Virus record (IMG/VR): IMGVR_UViG_3300015195_000020
Span: 1-24,509 of that record
DNA: 24,509 nucleotides
Origin: a virus
Strand: one strand, 5' to 3'
Part shown: positions 15,219 to 21,972 of the stretch, piece after piece
Numbering within the stretch: position 1 is the first letter of the stretch
Layout of the letters: each line of letters begins with the position of its first letter
Translations under genes and position numbers: made by a program
The notes under the pieces: generated by a model
What the model saw: only the letters and a program-made list of their open reading frames with translations
Database searches by the model: none
What the model was told of the DNA's origin: nothing

Positions 15219-15425
15219 ATGACAGTTTCGTCCATAGCGATGATCATTCTCGCGCTGATCGTAATCGCTGTTGTTTTGTCGCTGCTCTACGTGGGCATCT
15301 CAAAAATTCCGTTTGTTCAGCCATACCTGTGGGCCGTACAGGCGATCTTCTACGTACTGGCCGCGTTGGCGATCGCCCAACTATTCTTTGGCGGTGGTTT
15401 GAGCGCTTTGCATCTGAGCGTCTAG
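15219..15425 (+). CDS. Small two-span membrane protein (68 residues)
   Basis: ATG 15219 follows a strong AAAAGGGGA site, so the upstream in-frame codon at 15159 is not needed. The protein is almost entirely membrane: span one near 5-27 (IAMIILALIVIAVVLSLLYV), the turn GISKIPFVQPY, and span two near 40-60 (AIFYVLAALAIAQLFFGGG). The layout resembles small phage membrane proteins of the Thivi_2564-like type and is also compatible with a holin. It has no recognisable charged tail. It is the seventh membrane-associated gene of this cassette and may start a separate transcript. Confidence 0.6.
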   Translation: MTVSSIAMIILALIVIAVVLSLLYVGISKIPFVQPYLWAVQAIFYVLAALAIAQLFFGGGLSALHLSV

Positions 15426-15466
15426 ACGCGGCTTGACCCGTCACATTCGGAGCGTAGAACGTACCG

Positions 15467-15823
15467 ATGCGAATCGACCTACACGTCATTTTTGAAAACG
15501 ATCCAGATACCGAGCGCAAGCTGGACCGGATTCTTGCCGCGCTCGCTTCAATCACGACCAAGGAGAATACCATCATGGCAACACTCAAGGACATTCAGGA
15601 CGACGTCGCGTCGGAAACCACAGTCGTGGACTCGGTCGTGACTTTGCTGGAATCGCTTTCGGCTCAGCTTACCGCTGCGATCGCGGCGAACGATCCGGTT
15701 GCGCTGCAAGGAATCGTCGACAACATTACCGCCAATAAGACGAAATTGGCCAGCGCCGTCGCCCAGAACACGCCAGCCGCACCTCCGGGAAATCCACCGG
15801 CGACACCCATCACCGGTGCCTGA
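15467..15823 (+). CDS. Small helical protein with possible internal second start
   Basis: The full frame of 118 residues begins RIDLHVIFENDP after a GGAGCG-like site. A second in-frame ATG at 15575 has a stronger site (AAGGAG, 15560-15565) and would give an 82-residue form beginning MATLKDIQDDVASETTVVDS. The second part is a heptad-like helix (TLLESLSAQLTAAIA) and then a Pro/Ala-rich tail (APPGNPPATPITGA). Both starts could be used, giving long and short products, or the first 36 codons could belong to a separate short protein that lost its stop. Function unknown. It is the last gene before the terminator. Confidence 0.6.
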   Translation: MRIDLHVIFENDPDTERKLDRILAALASITTKENTIMATLKDIQDDVASETTVVDSVVTLLESLSAQLTAAIAANDPVALQGIVDNITANKTKLASAVAQNTPAAPPGNPPATPITGA

Positions 15824-15830
15824 TATCGGC

Positions 15831-15860
15831 TTGACGTAAGTGCAAGGCCGCTGCTCTAAC
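15831..15860 (+). promoter_or_regulatory. Weak promoter candidate overlapping the terminator
   Basis: TTGACG (15831-15836), an 18-base spacer and TCTAAC (15855-15860) could drive the secreted-protein gene that starts at 15894. The -10 element would lie in the loop of the terminator hairpin. This is the only place a dedicated promoter fits, since the gap to the gene is just 70 bases. The match is modest. Confidence 0.25.
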
Positions 15861-15875
15861 GGGCAGTGGCCTTTT
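15844..15875 (+). terminator. Rho-independent terminator
   Basis: Arms AAGGCCGCTGC (15844-15854) and GCAGTGGCCTT (15863-15873) form an 11-pair stem with one G-U pair and an 8-base loop, followed by TTTTGCTTT. It follows the 15467-15823 gene by 20 bases and should end the tail and lysis transcript. The ribosome site CAGGAG of the next gene starts only 9 bases after the stem, so readthrough or a promoter inside the hairpin must feed that gene. Confidence 0.75.
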
Positions 15876-15893
15876 GCTTTGCAGGAGATTTTC

Positions 15894-17984
15894 ATGCGCA
15901 CATTCATCGCAACATTGGCTCTTGCATGCGGTCTTGGTGCCTCGTCCGCCTCGGCTCAGATCACCGCTACCGTCGCCGTCGGCGCTCAAAGCTATCTCTT
16001 CGATTGCGCGACCGGCACTGACAAGGGCGATTACGTCGATCCGCAGGGCCAGTTCACGCAAGGCGATGTTGCCGTCACGCGGGCTGATTCACCACTGACG
16101 GTCGAATGCCGCCAGGACAAAACATCGGCGCACGTCGAATTGGTTTTCACGCTGTTCAAAGCCTATGGCGCGGCGAACGCCGCCGGCGCGCATCTCGGGC
16201 CCTACACCGTCACGGTCAGGAACGGCGCGTCGACCGTGGCGACAATCCCGGTCCCGAACCACTGGTGGGGCTCGCGCTGGCGCACCTGGAGCAATGACGG
16301 TCTTGCATGGAATGTCGGCGGCATGGCCCGGCCGCTACGGCAGACGGCGGCTGGTCTGATCACATCCAAAGCGGTGCTGCCCTACGCGCTGCAATGGAAA
16401 GCGCCGACGCCTGTGAACTGGACGCATTACGTCTACGCAAGTCCGATGGACAGCGCGGGCGTATATTTCAACATGCCCGACACCGGCGGGCGACCTGACA
16501 TCGGCCCGCAGACCGAATGGGTGGCGCAGTATCTGATCAATCCGACTGCCGCTGGCGCCAGCGCGATCGTCTCGATCTCGGAGGCTGCTGGCAGCATCCC
16601 GATCCATGTTCGCGACGAGAACACCGGCGCGCCCATCGATCTGATCGCTCACAAAACAGCGGACTGGTACGCTAACTCCGGCGGTCCTCTGGTCGGCGGA
16701 CCTGCTCACATCCAGCTCGATCTTGCGGACTGGCTTTTTCCTGCGGGGCGAACCCGCACGCCGTGGCATACCGATTCCTCCCATTTTCCCGATTTGGATT
16801 TTGTCCCGTTTCAGTTGACGGGCGACCCCTACTATCTCGAGGAAATGCAATACGTGACGACATGGGCCATGGGCGATCAGGGCAATGGTGCGGTCGATGC
16901 GACCGGCGGGCGTCTCATTCCGCAAAACGAGGAACGTGAGTGGGCTTGGACCTTCCGCTCCTTGATAGAAACGCTTCGCTCAACGCCGACGGTCACGCCG
17001 AGCTGGCTTCTCGGCAAGGTGTACTGGCAGACGATAGCCAACACTCAACTCGCGCACATGCAGAGTGCTTTCGTGAACAACCCTGCAATCCAATTCTCTG
17101 TGTTCAGGGCGTGGTCGAAGCAGCCGCCAGAGTTGAACTTCCAGGATGACTTCGTTGCTTACGAGACGGGCAATGCCGTCTATATGGGATTTCCAGAATG
17201 GAAGCCCGTGTTCGATTGGCGATTCGCCGAGATCATGGCTCGTACGAACGGAACGAGCGGCTGGAATCGGCAGTCGCCCTCCATTTACGGCCTCGTGATC
17301 GGACCGGCGACGACGTGGGCGCAACTCTATGCGCAATATGTGACGCAGGAATCCGCGTCCATGATCGCGCCGACGGACACGACGAGCTTTATCCACGTCG
17401 GTTATGCCGACTACCTCGTGAACAATCGGTTCTCGCTCGCGGTCGGCACGCTGCTGGGCGAGTCGGGCGCTGCCAGCGCGTTCGCGTTCGTCGATGGGAT
17501 GGCCCAGAAGGTCGGCTACATGACCGGCGCAATGAGCATCGGCGTGAACGGCGCAGTGTCGCCGCCGCCGGTCGTGACTCCACCACCGGTCGTCGTTCCA
17601 CCGCCAGTCGTAACCCCGCCACCCGTTGTCGTGCCGCCCAAGTTCACGGTCGGCCAGCGCGTGCAGTCGACCGTGGTTCTCAATGTTCGACAGACGGCCG
17701 ACGGGGCGTTCGTCGGCTATGAGCTGGCTGGCGCGGTGGCGACCGTGCTCGGCGGACCGTCGACGGCCGCAACCGGTTCGGTCTGGTGGAACGTGCGTTT
17801 CGACAACGGCGTGACGGGATGGAGCGCTGAGACTTTCCTAGCCGCAGCACCGGTCGTCTTGCCACCTCCGCCGGTCGTCATTCCGCCTGTTGTGACGCCG
17901 CCGCCTGTGGTCGTACCGCCAGCGCCGACGCATCACCTGATTGAGACACTCGACGGCAAGGTGATCCTCGACACGCAGTTCTAG
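15894..17984 (+). CDS. Large secreted protein with proline-rich linkers and SH3-like domain
   Basis: A 696-residue precursor. ATG 15894 has CAGGAG upstream and gives a clean signal peptide (MRTFIATLALACGLGASSASA, cut before Gln22). Residues about 22-290 look beta-rich (PNHWWGSRWRTWSNDGLAW). Residues about 310-490 are helical with repeated Trp and aromatic patches (DPYYLEEMQYVTTWAMGDQG, EEREWAWTFRSLIETL), suggesting an alpha-toroid of the kind found in polysaccharide lyases, although I see no defined active site. A proline-rich linker (557-582), an SH3-like domain (about 583-656, with VLNVRQTADG and NGVTGWSAETF) and a second linker (657-676) follow, then DGKVILDTQF. Export to the periplasm or outside is likely. 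It may bind or cut host glycan, or alter the lysogen surface. Confidence 0.72.
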   Translation: MRTFIATLALACGLGASSASAQITATVAVGAQSYLFDCATGTDKGDYVDPQGQFTQGDVAVTRADSPLTVECRQDKTSAHVELVFTLFKAYGAANAAGAHLGPYTVTVRNGASTVATIPVPNHWWGSRWRTWSNDGLAWNVGGMARPLRQTAAGLITSKAVLPYALQWKAPTPVNWTHYVYASPMDSAGVYFNMPDTGGRPDIGPQTEWVAQYLINPTAAGASAIVSISEAAGSIPIHVRDENTGAPIDLIAHKTADWYANSGGPLVGGPAHIQLDLADWLFPAGRTRTPWHTDSSHFPDLDFVPFQLTGDPYYLEEMQYVTTWAMGDQGNGAVDATGGRLIPQNEEREWAWTFRSLIETLRSTPTVTPSWLLGKVYWQTIANTQLAHMQSAFVNNPAIQFSVFRAWSKQPPELNFQDDFVAYETGNAVYMGFPEWKPVFDWRFAEIMARTNGTSGWNRQSPSIYGLVIGPATTWAQLYAQYVTQESASMIAPTDTTSFIHVGYADYLVNNRFSLAVGTLLGESGAASAFAFVDGMAQKVGYMTGAMSIGVNGAVSPPPVVTPPPVVVPPPVVTPPPVVVPPKFTVGQRVQSTVVLNVRQTADGAFVGYELAGAVATVLGGPSTAATGSVWWNVRFDNGVTGWSAETFLAAAPVVLPPPPVVIPPVVTPPPVVVPPAPTHHLIETLDGKVILDTQF
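17562..17639 (+). repeat. Proline-rich coding repeat (PPPVV units), first linker
   Basis: Four units of PPPVV with Thr or Val between them, ending in PP, cover residues 557-582 of the secreted protein. The codons vary between units, so the repeat is kept at protein level more than at DNA level. It marks the hinge before the SH3-like domain. Confidence 0.85.
17862..17921 (+). repeat. Proline-rich coding repeat, second linker
   Basis: Residues 657-676 repeat the same Pro-Pro-Val pattern after the SH3-like domain, beginning PPPPVVIPP. Having two copies on either side of the domain suggests that linker and domain were duplicated or swapped in as a cassette. Confidence 0.8.
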
Positions 17985-18607
17985 GACCAGCTGGAGCGTG
18001 ACTGCATCTTGCGCTTCGGCCATTTGCGCCTCGGCTTGGTATTTGGCTTGTTCTCGCCAGCTAGCTCTCGAAACTTTCCACGCTCTGCCGCTTCACGTCT
18101 CGACTTGATCTTGTGGCACGGCTCGCAGCGCGTGACGAGATTGTGAAGCTTAAAGTATTCGATGCGCTGAGCGGCCGGCATGTGGCGGACTTTCCACAGC
18201 GGAATTTTGTGGTCGACGTGCCAGAGCGATACCGTTTTGAGGCCGACGTACGGATACAGACCCTCACGGAATCCATTTGACCAGCCGTAACCTTGTTCAT
18301 CAGCATAGGTGATCGATGGCGCGGCCTTCGTGCCGTAATCGGGTAAGAACAGCACCATGAGAGACCAATCCTCGCGGCAGTCGACGCAGACGCCTTTGTC
18401 GCGATCAAAAACGTGACGGCGCGCAACCTCTGGGCTTTGAACAAGTTGCAATTCGGCGTCGCAGGAAGAATGTCGCAAGCGTAGCTGCTTGCGGACGGGC
18501 GTGCGCTCATCGTGAGGAAGTCCGCACCAATCGCACTTTCCGGCCGCTTTAGGAAGATGAATGCGATGTATTTCGTTGACCGGCGGCCTACGAAGATCAC
18601 CGCTCAC
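17981..18607 (-). CDS. HNH endonuclease
   Basis: A 208-residue nuclease. GTG 18607 overlaps the XRE regulator stop (GTGA). The HNH core is WHVDHKIPLWKV (D132, H133), HNLVTRCEPCHKIKSRREA (N156, C161, C164, H165). Extra cysteine pairs C25/C28 (CDWCG) and C74/C77 (CVDC) suggest a further zinc site. The C-terminus is a Lys/Arg tail suited to DNA binding. HNH proteins in phages act in packaging, as free-standing homing enzymes or in defence; far from the head genes and next to a regulator, packaging is less likely, though it is not excluded. The stop shares the palindrome CTAG with the convergent secreted-protein gene. Confidence 0.85.
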   Translation of the reverse strand: MSGDLRRPPVNEIHRIHLPKAAGKCDWCGLPHDERTPVRKQLRLRHSSCDAELQLVQSPEVARRHVFDRDKGVCVDCREDWSLMVLFLPDYGTKAAPSITYADEQGYGWSNGFREGLYPYVGLKTVSLWHVDHKIPLWKVRHMPAAQRIEYFKLHNLVTRCEPCHKIKSRREAAERGKFRELAGENKPNTKPRRKWPKRKMQSRSSWS

Positions 18608-18831
18608 ACCCGCAAGCCCCTAAAGAAATCCGCCGCCGTGCAGCCGTAGAGTTTGGCGAGCCGAGCAATCTGCGCCGGCGAAGGCGGATTCTGGCCCTTC
18701 TCGTACCGGCTGATCTGGCTGAAATGCACGCCGAGCGCCTCGGCAGCGGCAGGCTGGGCCAGACCCGCGGCCGTTCGGAAGCGCTTCAGGCGCGCGCCGA
18801 ACTTGGCTTCGAAGGCTGCGTCCGCACTCAC
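18604..18831 (-). CDS. XRE-family helix-turn-helix regulator (Cro/CI-like)
   Basis: A 75-residue DNA-binding protein that is essentially one HTH domain. GARLKRFRTAAGLAQPAAAE and ALGVHFSQISRYEKGQN show the five-helix XRE pattern, with the recognition helix near HFSQISRYEKG, followed by PPSPAQIARLAKLYGC. GTG 18831 overlaps the stop of the 46-residue gene (GTGA). Size and the absence of a cleavage domain are like Cro or a small repressor. It may bind the recurring motif upstream of the leftward operon, but this is untested. It is coupled to the nuclease below, as control elements of nuclease cassettes often are. Confidence 0.85.
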   Translation of the reverse strand: MSADAAFEAKFGARLKRFRTAAGLAQPAAAEALGVHFSQISRYEKGQNPPSPAQIARLAKLYGCTAADFFRGLRV

Positions 18832-18968
18832 GGATTGACCTCAACGAAATGGCCACCGTTGCGCAAGACGCGCGGCAGCGTGCGCCAGATCAGCTTCTGC
18901 TTCCGCGCATTGTTGCGGCGCGCGGCTCGGTAGGTTTCGGCCTTTCGCGGCTGTCTCTTCGCGCTCAT
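18828..18968 (-). CDS. Small basic protein of 46 residues
   Basis: The frame begins at ATG 18968, overlapping the preceding stop (ATGA), and ends by overlapping the XRE start (GTGA). The product starts MSAKRQPRKAETYRAARRNN and ends HFVEVNP. It is strongly basic in the first half, with eight Arg or Lys in the first 18 residues, so nucleic-acid binding is likely. The perfect fit of both overlaps supports it as a real gene despite its size. No family is known to me. Confidence 0.65.
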   Translation of the reverse strand: MSAKRQPRKAETYRAARRNNARKQKLIWRTLPRVLRNGGHFVEVNP

Positions 18969-20179
18969 TTGCCCTTGCTCGCCTTGGTCTTGTCCATGAT
19001 GGCGTCACGGCGTTGATCGCAGAGTTTCGACCACTCGGCTTTCTCTTCGGCGGTCTCGAGTTGCTCGTCAACGGCGTCGCGTAGATCGGCAACCTCGCGC
19101 ACCTTTACGACCAGGCCAAGTTCCTTCGCCCAGTCTGCCTTTTGATCGGCCCACTCCTGGGCGCGGCGCGCGGCCTTATCGTCGACTGCAGGCTCGGCCT
19201 TCGCCTTGGTCTGCTCGACCGGCTTCTGGTCTGCTGCAGTCACGGCCGCAGTGATCGCCGAGGCGTTCGCAGGGTCAGTCGGATCAAGGCTAGTCTTCGG
19301 TGCAGACTTGTCGTTCTGCGCTTTCGCAGCCGTCCGCGCGAACTCGCTGCGCGATGGCCTCGGCGGCGTGGCCTCGCCGGGGTTGCGCATGTTCTCGACC
19401 GCGAAGGCTTCCTCCGGCGTCTGTTCGCCTTCCTTGATCGACTGATGGATTCCGCCGAGCAGAATCAGGTGATCGATCGTCACGTCGTCGGCGCCCTTCA
19501 CGCCGAGCAGTCCGTAAATCTGTGCAGGCTCGACGCCATAGGCCTGGAATGCCTTGATCGCAGCGGCGCGCTTGTTGGCGATGGTCTCGCCCTTGCCGAA
19601 CGCCACGCCGCGGGCCTGCTGATAGGCATCGTTCCAAAAGGCTTTCGGGATGCCCTTCAGCACCGCGTTGCGGATTGCGATCGAGCAGGCCGCGTTGCCC
19701 GTCACGCCGATCATGTCGTCGCCGAAGCGTTCGCCAGTCCTGTCGGTGATGCGGCGCAGCACCTCGTAACTCACGGCCATGTTCTTTTCGAGATCGTAGA
19801 ATGCGCCTTGGGCAGTGATGAACTGCTCGCCAATGTCGATTACCCGCGCGCCGGCCCGACTGTTGCCCCACATTTGCACCGCGACTTCGGCGAAGCGGGC
19901 GGACGGTCCTTCAATCACTTTGCCGCCGCGCTTCAGGGCGTAGAGGCAGGACTGCGCGACTTCCTCGTCGAGCGTCACGAGCTCGCGCATCTGGCGGCGA
20001 AACAGAGTGATCGACCGCGGGTAGGCGCGCGCGGTGATGATCTGCTGATTGATCTCGCTGGCGTTGAGCTGGACCAATGCGCCAAGGTTCGAGTCGTCGG
20101 TGACGCGGCCCTCTTCCTCGATGTCCTCTTGGTAGTGCTCTGGCTGCATCATCTGCGGCGGGTTGTTTTTGTCGTTCAT
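18965..20179 (-). CDS. Conserved phage protein, possible single-strand annealing recombinase
   Basis: A 404-residue protein with AGGAG upstream of ATG, which overlaps the previous stop. Residues about 75-235 match a conserved phage family: RGGKVIEGPSARFAEVAVQM, WGNSRAGARVI, AFYDLEKNMAVSYEV, then CSIAIRNAVLKGIPKAFW and KRAAAIKAFQAYGV. The GGK-IEGPS-R-AE-Q-WGN pattern is one I know from early-region phage proteins, but its function is not firmly established as far as I know. After about residue 285 the protein becomes low-complexity Ala/Lys-rich, ending with a helical EWADQKADWAKELGL part. Lying in an operon with a 5'-3' exonuclease suggests a role in DNA recombination, as in exonuclease and annealing-protein pairs. 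Confidence 0.55.
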   Translation of the reverse strand: MNDKNNPPQMMQPEHYQEDIEEEGRVTDDSNLGALVQLNASEINQQIITARAYPRSITLFRRQMRELVTLDEEVAQSCLYALKRGGKVIEGPSARFAEVAVQMWGNSRAGARVIDIGEQFITAQGAFYDLEKNMAVSYEVLRRITDRTGERFGDDMIGVTGNAACSIAIRNAVLKGIPKAFWNDAYQQARGVAFGKGETIANKRAAAIKAFQAYGVEPAQIYGLLGVKGADDVTIDHLILLGGIHQSIKEGEQTPEEAFAVENMRNPGEATPPRPSRSEFARTAAKAQNDKSAPKTSLDPTDPANASAITAAVTAADQKPVEQTKAKAEPAVDDKAARRAQEWADQKADWAKELGLVVKVREVADLRDAVDEQLETAEEKAEWSKLCDQRRDAIMDKTKASKGK

Positions 20180-20409
20180 TCGCTTTCTCCTGGGTAAAAT
20201 ATCACCGGAGCGCCGACCCGTTCGAAGTCGCTTCGCTCCAGCCGAATGAATGCCTGCCCTGGCGCGGTGCCGTCATTGTGCGGCATCCAAACGTAGGCAA
20301 CGCAGCCAAACGATTTAACCTCGGAAACGACCGCAAGCGCCGGACCCCATTTGTGGTCTGGAACAATCTGAATTATCTCGCGCACTTCAATCGGCACGAT
20401 GTCTGGCAT
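20176..20409 (-). CDS. Small early protein of unknown function (77 residues)
   Basis: ATG 20409 is preceded by AGGAG at 6-base spacing and, further up, by a promoter with TTGCAC and TATAGA. The protein starts PDIVPIEVREIIQIVPDHKW and is beta-rich, including EVKSFGCVAYVWMP and APGQAFIRLER, with no membrane segment. It ends with an ATGA overlap into the 404-residue gene. The layout (WGPALAVVSEVK) looks like a small beta-barrel of early-phage proteins, but I cannot name a family. As the first gene after an internal promoter it probably starts a second leftward transcript. Confidence 0.65.
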   Translation of the reverse strand: MPDIVPIEVREIIQIVPDHKWGPALAVVSEVKSFGCVAYVWMPHNDGTAPGQAFIRLERSDFERVGAPVIFYPGESE

Positions 20410-20433
20410 TTCATTCTCCTGTTCGCGTTCGGT

Positions 20434-20461
20434 TCTATACCGGCGCTCGCGCTATGTGCAA
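20434..20461 (-). promoter_or_regulatory. Leftward promoter in the 20410-20463 gap
   Basis: On the minus strand, TTGCAC (20461-20456), a 16-base spacer and TATAGA (20439-20434) form a good sigma-70-like promoter 25 bases before the 77-residue gene. Its -35 half lies inside motif copy D (20447-20461). This 54-base gap is the only break in the otherwise overlapping leftward genes. Confidence 0.55.
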
Positions 20462-20463
20462 GG

Positions 20464-21972
20464 CTATCTGATCGCGACGTCCCGCTCGAAAATGAAGACC
20501 ACGCCGGCCAGTTTGCCTTCGACGCGCTCGCTGTCCTTCGGGTCCGGGAAGCCGTCGCGGTGGGCACCCATCCAGCGGTAAGCCGCGCCGCCCAGCGCGT
20601 CCGTCGTCAGATACGGCCCCAACGGGCCACAGACCGCCCTCAGCGCCTCTTCGTCGGCCAGGTCATAAGTCCAGCGGCCGACTATTCCGCCGACCGTGCC
20701 CAGCTCGCCGCGGGTCTGGGAATGGTCCGCATCCGTCATGGTCTCATTGCGGCGCTCGAGCCGGTCCGCCCTATTCTCGGCCCGTTCGGCATCCACACCC
20801 AGCCGCTTTTCATCCTTGCCGGCCGCCTTCTGGTCAGCCGCAGCCCCGCGGGCGTCTGTCCGGGCCGCGCGCACGTCAGTCTGGGCAGCCTTCTGGGCAG
20901 CCTTGGCGGCCACAGCAGCCGCGTCAGCGGCGTCTCTGGCTTCCTTGGCCTTGCGGTGCTCTTCGTCTTCCTTCGCCCTGGCGGCCGCGCGTAGGGCCGC
21001 GGCGGCGGCATCTGCAGCCTCGGCTTCCTTGCGGGCCTTCTCCCGGCGCCTGCGCTCGGCGGCGTCAAAGCGGGCGTTGATCGCCTTGCGTAGTTCGCCC
21101 AGGCGGGCGCGGACTGTCTCGATCTGCCCCTTCTGATCTTCGTCGAGCAGCGGCGAATTGGCCACCGGTGAGACCAGATTGCCGATGGCTTTGCCTGCAT
21201 GAACGAGGCCGTCGAGTTCGGCGATCTCAGCATCGGTCGCCTCGTCTGCGTTGGCCAAATCGTTCAACTGTTCGGCTCGCTTCATCAACGCGCGTGTCTC
21301 GCGAAGGCAAAGAGCATTCGCTGCCTTCTCGGTGTTGTCGCGCTCGCGCTTTTCGTCGGCCAGCCGGCGCTCTTCGGCCTTCGCCGCTTCGGCCCGCTCT
21401 TCGGCTGCGATGCGATCGCGCTCAGCCAGTTCGGCCGCAAGGCGCGCGGTCTCTTCGCGCTGGCGTGCTTCGGCTTCGGCCTGCTCAGCCTTGCGCTTGC
21501 GTTCGGCTGCCGCATCGGCTTCGGCTGCCAACCGCTCGGCCTCCTTGCGTTGAGCCTCGGCAGCTTCGTCGGCCTTTCGTGCGTTCTCAGCCGTCTTCAG
21601 ATCCAGAAAGACCTGATAGCGTGGGCGCCAGACTTCCTCGAGCTTTTCGATCTTCTCCTGGCCGCTGACGAAGAAATTCTGCACAACCTTGACGATGCCA
21701 TCCCACGGCTTCTTCTGGCTCTTGCGCAGGCCGTCCCATGAGGCGCGCGCATCGCGCATCTGGCCAAGCAGATCCTGCAAGGCTGCGGCTTCCTCGGCAT
21801 TGTCGAGCGTCAGGCTGGTCGGATATTCACCGAGCGCATCCTCGAATTCCTTGATCTTGGAATCGATCTGCGGATAGCGGCGTTTCAGGTCCGCAAGCAC
21901 CGCATCATTCGCGGGCGGATCAACGGGCGCGAGATTGTCGCCTATCGTGGGCATTCTGGCTGGCTGGCTCAT
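20464..21972 (-). CDS. Large coiled-coil phage protein, early region
   Basis: A 502-residue protein. ATG overlaps the exonuclease stop (ATGA). The N-terminal domain (about 20-130, with ALQDLLGQMRDARASWDGLR, KKPWDGIVKVV and EKIEKLEEVWRP) resembles a conserved phage domain preceding long coils. Residues about 135-240 and 300-410 are Ala/Glu/Lys/Arg-rich coiled coil (RKEAERLAAEADAAAERKRK), like TolA or SMC arms. The C-terminal 80 residues fold differently: GRWTYDLADEEALRAVCGPL, then ERVEGKLAGVVFIFERDVAI, the same end seen in phage proteins encoded beside exonucleases and annealing proteins. A role in replication or recombination is inferred from position. The high Ala and Arg content gives long false frames on the other strand. 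Confidence 0.7.
   Translation of the reverse strand: MSQPARMPTIGDNLAPVDPPANDAVLADLKRRYPQIDSKIKEFEDALGEYPTSLTLDNAEEAAALQDLLGQMRDARASWDGLRKSQKKPWDGIVKVVQNFFVSGQEKIEKLEEVWRPRYQVFLDLKTAENARKADEAAEAQRKEAERLAAEADAAAERKRKAEQAEAEARQREETARLAAELAERDRIAAEERAEAAKAEERRLADEKRERDNTEKAANALCLRETRALMKRAEQLNDLANADEATDAEIAELDGLVHAGKAIGNLVSPVANSPLLDEDQKGQIETVRARLGELRKAINARFDAAERRRREKARKEAEAADAAAAALRAAARAKEDEEHRKAKEARDAADAAAVAAKAAQKAAQTDVRAARTDARGAAADQKAAGKDEKRLGVDAERAENRADRLERRNETMTDADHSQTRGELGTVGGIVGRWTYDLADEEALRAVCGPLGPYLTTDALGGAAYRWMGAHRDGFPDPKDSERVEGKLAGVVFIFERDVAIR

Noticed and set aside
17562-17921. Repeats that could suggest a CRISPR array
   Set aside because: They are in-frame Pro/Val codons of the secreted protein, the units are short and vary, and there are no spacers of equal length.
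18957-18971. TCGCGCTCATTTGCC as a fifth copy of the early motif
   Set aside because: It keeps the TCGCGC half but the TGCAA half is broken, and it lies at an overlapping start codon with its own coding constraint.
19142-20197. 351-residue open frame on the plus strand
   Set aside because: It lies opposite the 404-residue early gene, whose conserved motifs and start overlap are clear; the product is Arg/Leu-rich shadow sequence of high-G+C DNA.
20278-20994. 238-residue open frame on the plus strand
   Set aside because: Opposite the 3' part of the coiled-coil gene and across the promoter gap; no ribosome site and no domain.
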